Part shown: piece by piece, positions 6,925-8,135 of the stretch
Layout: every line of letters begins with the position of its first letter
How positions within the stretch are numbered: position 1 is the first letter of the stretch
Origin: Moraxellaceae bacterium UBA2477
Lineage (GTDB): Bacteria > Pseudomonadota > Gammaproteobacteria > Pseudomonadales > Moraxellaceae
Assembly (NCBI GenBank): GCA_002342025.1
Contig: DDPD01000088.1
Span: 1-8,135 of the forward strand
Reading direction: 5' to 3'
DNA: 8,135 nt
Notes under the pieces: generated by a model
What the model was told of the DNA's origin: nothing
What the model saw: the letters and a program-made list of their open reading frames with translations, nothing else
The model's database searches: none
Made by a program: the position numbers and the translations under genes

Positions 6925-7719
6925 ATGACGAATCGTAGCGGGAAGGGCGCATTGATTACCGGCGCATCAGCGGGTTTAGGCGAGGCATTTGCACGCTTGC
7001 TGGCTGCTGAGGGGCACGATGTGATGTTAGTGGCGCGCCGCGCGGAGAGACTGCAAGCGCTCGCCGATGAGCTGTCGGCAACGCATGGTGTGCGAGCGAT
7101 TGTCTGCGCACTGGATTTGTCGGCAGTAGGCTCGGCAGCTCAGGTCCAGGCAGCAGCGGATTCTGCCGAATTTCAAGTGGATATTCTGATTAACAATGCT
7201 GGGCTAGCCGAGCCGGTCTCGTTTCTGAATTTCCCCGTCGACAATGTGCGCGCCATGATTGAGGTGATGATTACCGGCCTCACCGAACTGACTCATCGAT
7301 TTGCTCAGGGAATGGCTGAGCGTGGCTGGGGTCGCATTATCAATGTCTCGTCCTTGGCCGCCTTCGCACCCAACTCACCCGGCATGCTCTACACCGGCAT
7401 TAAGTCGTATGTGTTGAATATCTCGCAGGCGTTAGACATGCAGCTGAAGCCCTCTGGCGTGCACGTCACGGCGTTGTGCCCGGGTTTCACATGGACAGAG
7501 TTTCATGACACCCAAGGCACACGGGAGTGGGCGAATCAGTTGCCGGCCTTTGCTTGGCAGGATGCGCCGACCGTGGTGAAGGCAGGTTGGGAGGCGGTGT
7601 CTCGTGGTGAGCCGGTGTGTGTTCCGGGCGTGGTGAACAAAGCCGTGGCATCGTTTACCAAGCATTTGCCTGAGCGTCTGCGCTATTTATTTGGCAAGCA
7701 CGCGCGGATGGTTCATTAA
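6925..7719 (+). CDS. Short-chain dehydrogenase/reductase, classical type
   Basis: A 264-residue cytosolic oxidoreductase, the usual length for a classical SDR; the substrate cannot be told. The Rossmann nucleotide-binding motif TGASAGLG is at 12-19. ARR at 37-39 after the second strand suggests NADP(H) rather than NAD(H). Further marks are Asp64 in ALDLS, NNAG at 90-93, and the catalytic Ser143, Tyr156 and Lys160 (YxxxK). The position normally held by the tetrad Asn, just before helix 5, is Met115 in EVMITG. The tail PGFTWTEFH at 186-194 replaces the common PG-x-x-T-x-F. Overall it resembles the DltE/YqjQ-like group (COG0300). ATG 6925 is preferred over the in-frame GTG 6916 because GGAG at 6913-6916 is well placed for it. 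It stands between nth and rnfB on the opposite strand, and its TAA overlaps the rnfB stop codon. Confidence 0.92.
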   Translation: MTNRSGKGALITGASAGLGEAFARLLAAEGHDVMLVARRAERLQALADELSATHGVRAIVCALDLSAVGSAAQVQAAADSAEFQVDILINNAGLAEPVSFLNFPVDNVRAMIEVMITGLTELTHRFAQGMAERGWGRIINVSSLAAFAPNSPGMLYTGIKSYVLNISQALDMQLKPSGVHVTALCPGFTWTEFHDTQGTREWANQLPAFAWQDAPTVVKAGWEAVSRGEPVCVPGVVNKAVASFTKHLPERLRYLFGKHARMVH

Positions 7720-8135
7720 GCCAGCGCGGATTTCTCTAAAGCGTCCTGAGCTGCCTGGGCTGCTGCGCGCAGTTCAGGCAGCTGCGCCAGTAAAGCGTCA
7801 CTATTCTCCCCCCGTGCGTGTAAGGCACTGAGCTGTTTCTCTGCTTTTTTGAGCTGGCTGCGCGCCATGGCAGCCGCAATCATCAGGGCGCTGCGTTCGG
7901 CATCGGTGAGCGCGGGCTTGGCTTTTTCGGCCTTGCGCTTAGCCAGCGCCTCTGCTGCTAAGGCTAAGCGGCTATTACGAGCCAGAAAGCGTTCGCGGGC
8001 TTTATCGGCGCGATTTTTTGCCTGCTGAAGGGCATCAGCAGATTCGTTCTGCGGTGGGTGCCACGTGAGCGGAATGTCAGCACCCGGCACTAGGTCAATA
8101 CAGTCCACGGGGCAGGGGGCCACGCAGAGATTGCA
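7716..8135 (-). CDS. rnfB: RnfB-type ferredoxin, C-terminal end (partial at right edge)
   Basis: The last 139 residues of a gene whose start lies beyond the right edge. It opens with CNLCVAPCPVDCIDL, an iron-sulphur motif (Cys1, Cys4, Cys8, Cys12 of the fragment) closely resembling the second [4Fe-4S] site of RnfB/RsxB, the ferredoxin subunit of the membrane Rnf electron-transport complex. The remaining 110 or so residues, rich in Ala, Lys, Glu and Leu (such as ALAKRKAEKAKP), look like one or two long charged helices or a coiled coil, and are much longer than the short tail of E. coli RsxB. The gene ends against a convergent gene, so no rnfC follows as it would in an rnfABCDGE operon; this suits the lone RnfB found beside nth in some proteobacteria (recalled, not checked). 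A related polyferredoxin cannot be excluded from this fragment. Confidence 0.75.
   Translation of the reverse strand, partial: CNLCVAPCPVDCIDLVPGADIPLTWHPPQNESADALQQAKNRADKARERFLARNSRLALAAEALAKRKAEKAKPALTDAERSALMIAAAMARSQLKKAEKQLSALHARGENSDALLAQLPELRAAAQAAQDALEKSALA

Noticed and set aside
1..8135. A new defence, mobile or biosynthetic system
   Set aside because: All coding regions belong to housekeeping, signalling or envelope families; no transposase, integrase, nuclease-helicase pair, CRISPR repeat or toxin-antitoxin pair is visible.

Overview
The window looks like an ordinary stretch of a proteobacterial chromosome, most likely a gammaproteobacterium. That rests on the very close match of Nth to the Escherichia coli protein as I remember it, on a PyrC of the E. 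coli type, and on a pyrC / argG / nth / rnf neighbourhood that, from memory, resembles pseudomonads and relatives. Moderately high GC and short intergenic gaps fit this. I cannot name a genus. I see no phage, insertion sequence, CRISPR array, tRNA, rRNA or recognisable defence or biosynthetic cluster, and no stretch over 300 bases lacks a gene.

Layout. Bases 1-515 (minus): N-terminal half of dihydroorotase (pyrC), cut by the left edge. 590-1855 (plus): six-helix membrane diguanylate cyclase, divergent from pyrC. 1975-3201 (plus): argininosuccinate synthase (argG), preceded by a structured 119-base leader. 3203-3276: a long imperfect inverted repeat filling the gap between convergent genes. 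6848-6213 and 6220-3281 (minus): endonuclease III (nth), overlapping by 8 bases a 979-residue AsmA-like/DUF748 envelope protein. 6925-7719 (plus): classical short-chain dehydrogenase, divergent from nth. 8135-7716 (minus): C-terminal end of an RnfB-type ferredoxin with a long Ala/Lys/Glu-rich tail; its stop codon overlaps that of the dehydrogenase.

How the genes relate. PyrC (pyrimidine ring closure) and ArgG (citrulline to argininosuccinate) lie on pathways that share carbamoyl phosphate, but nothing here shows co-regulation, and a c-di-GMP synthase sits between them. nth and the DUF748 gene are very probably one transcription unit with coupled translation. RnfB and Nth are common neighbours in proteobacteria; here the dehydrogenase lies between them on the opposite strand, which suggests a later insertion or inversion.

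The observations most worth checking are two mutually exclusive hairpins in the argG leader, the 74-base inverted repeat after argG, the degenerate OmpA-like C-terminus of the DUF748 protein, the loss of the tetrad Asn in the dehydrogenase, and the TTAA in which two convergent stop codons overlap. None amounts to a clearly new biological system.
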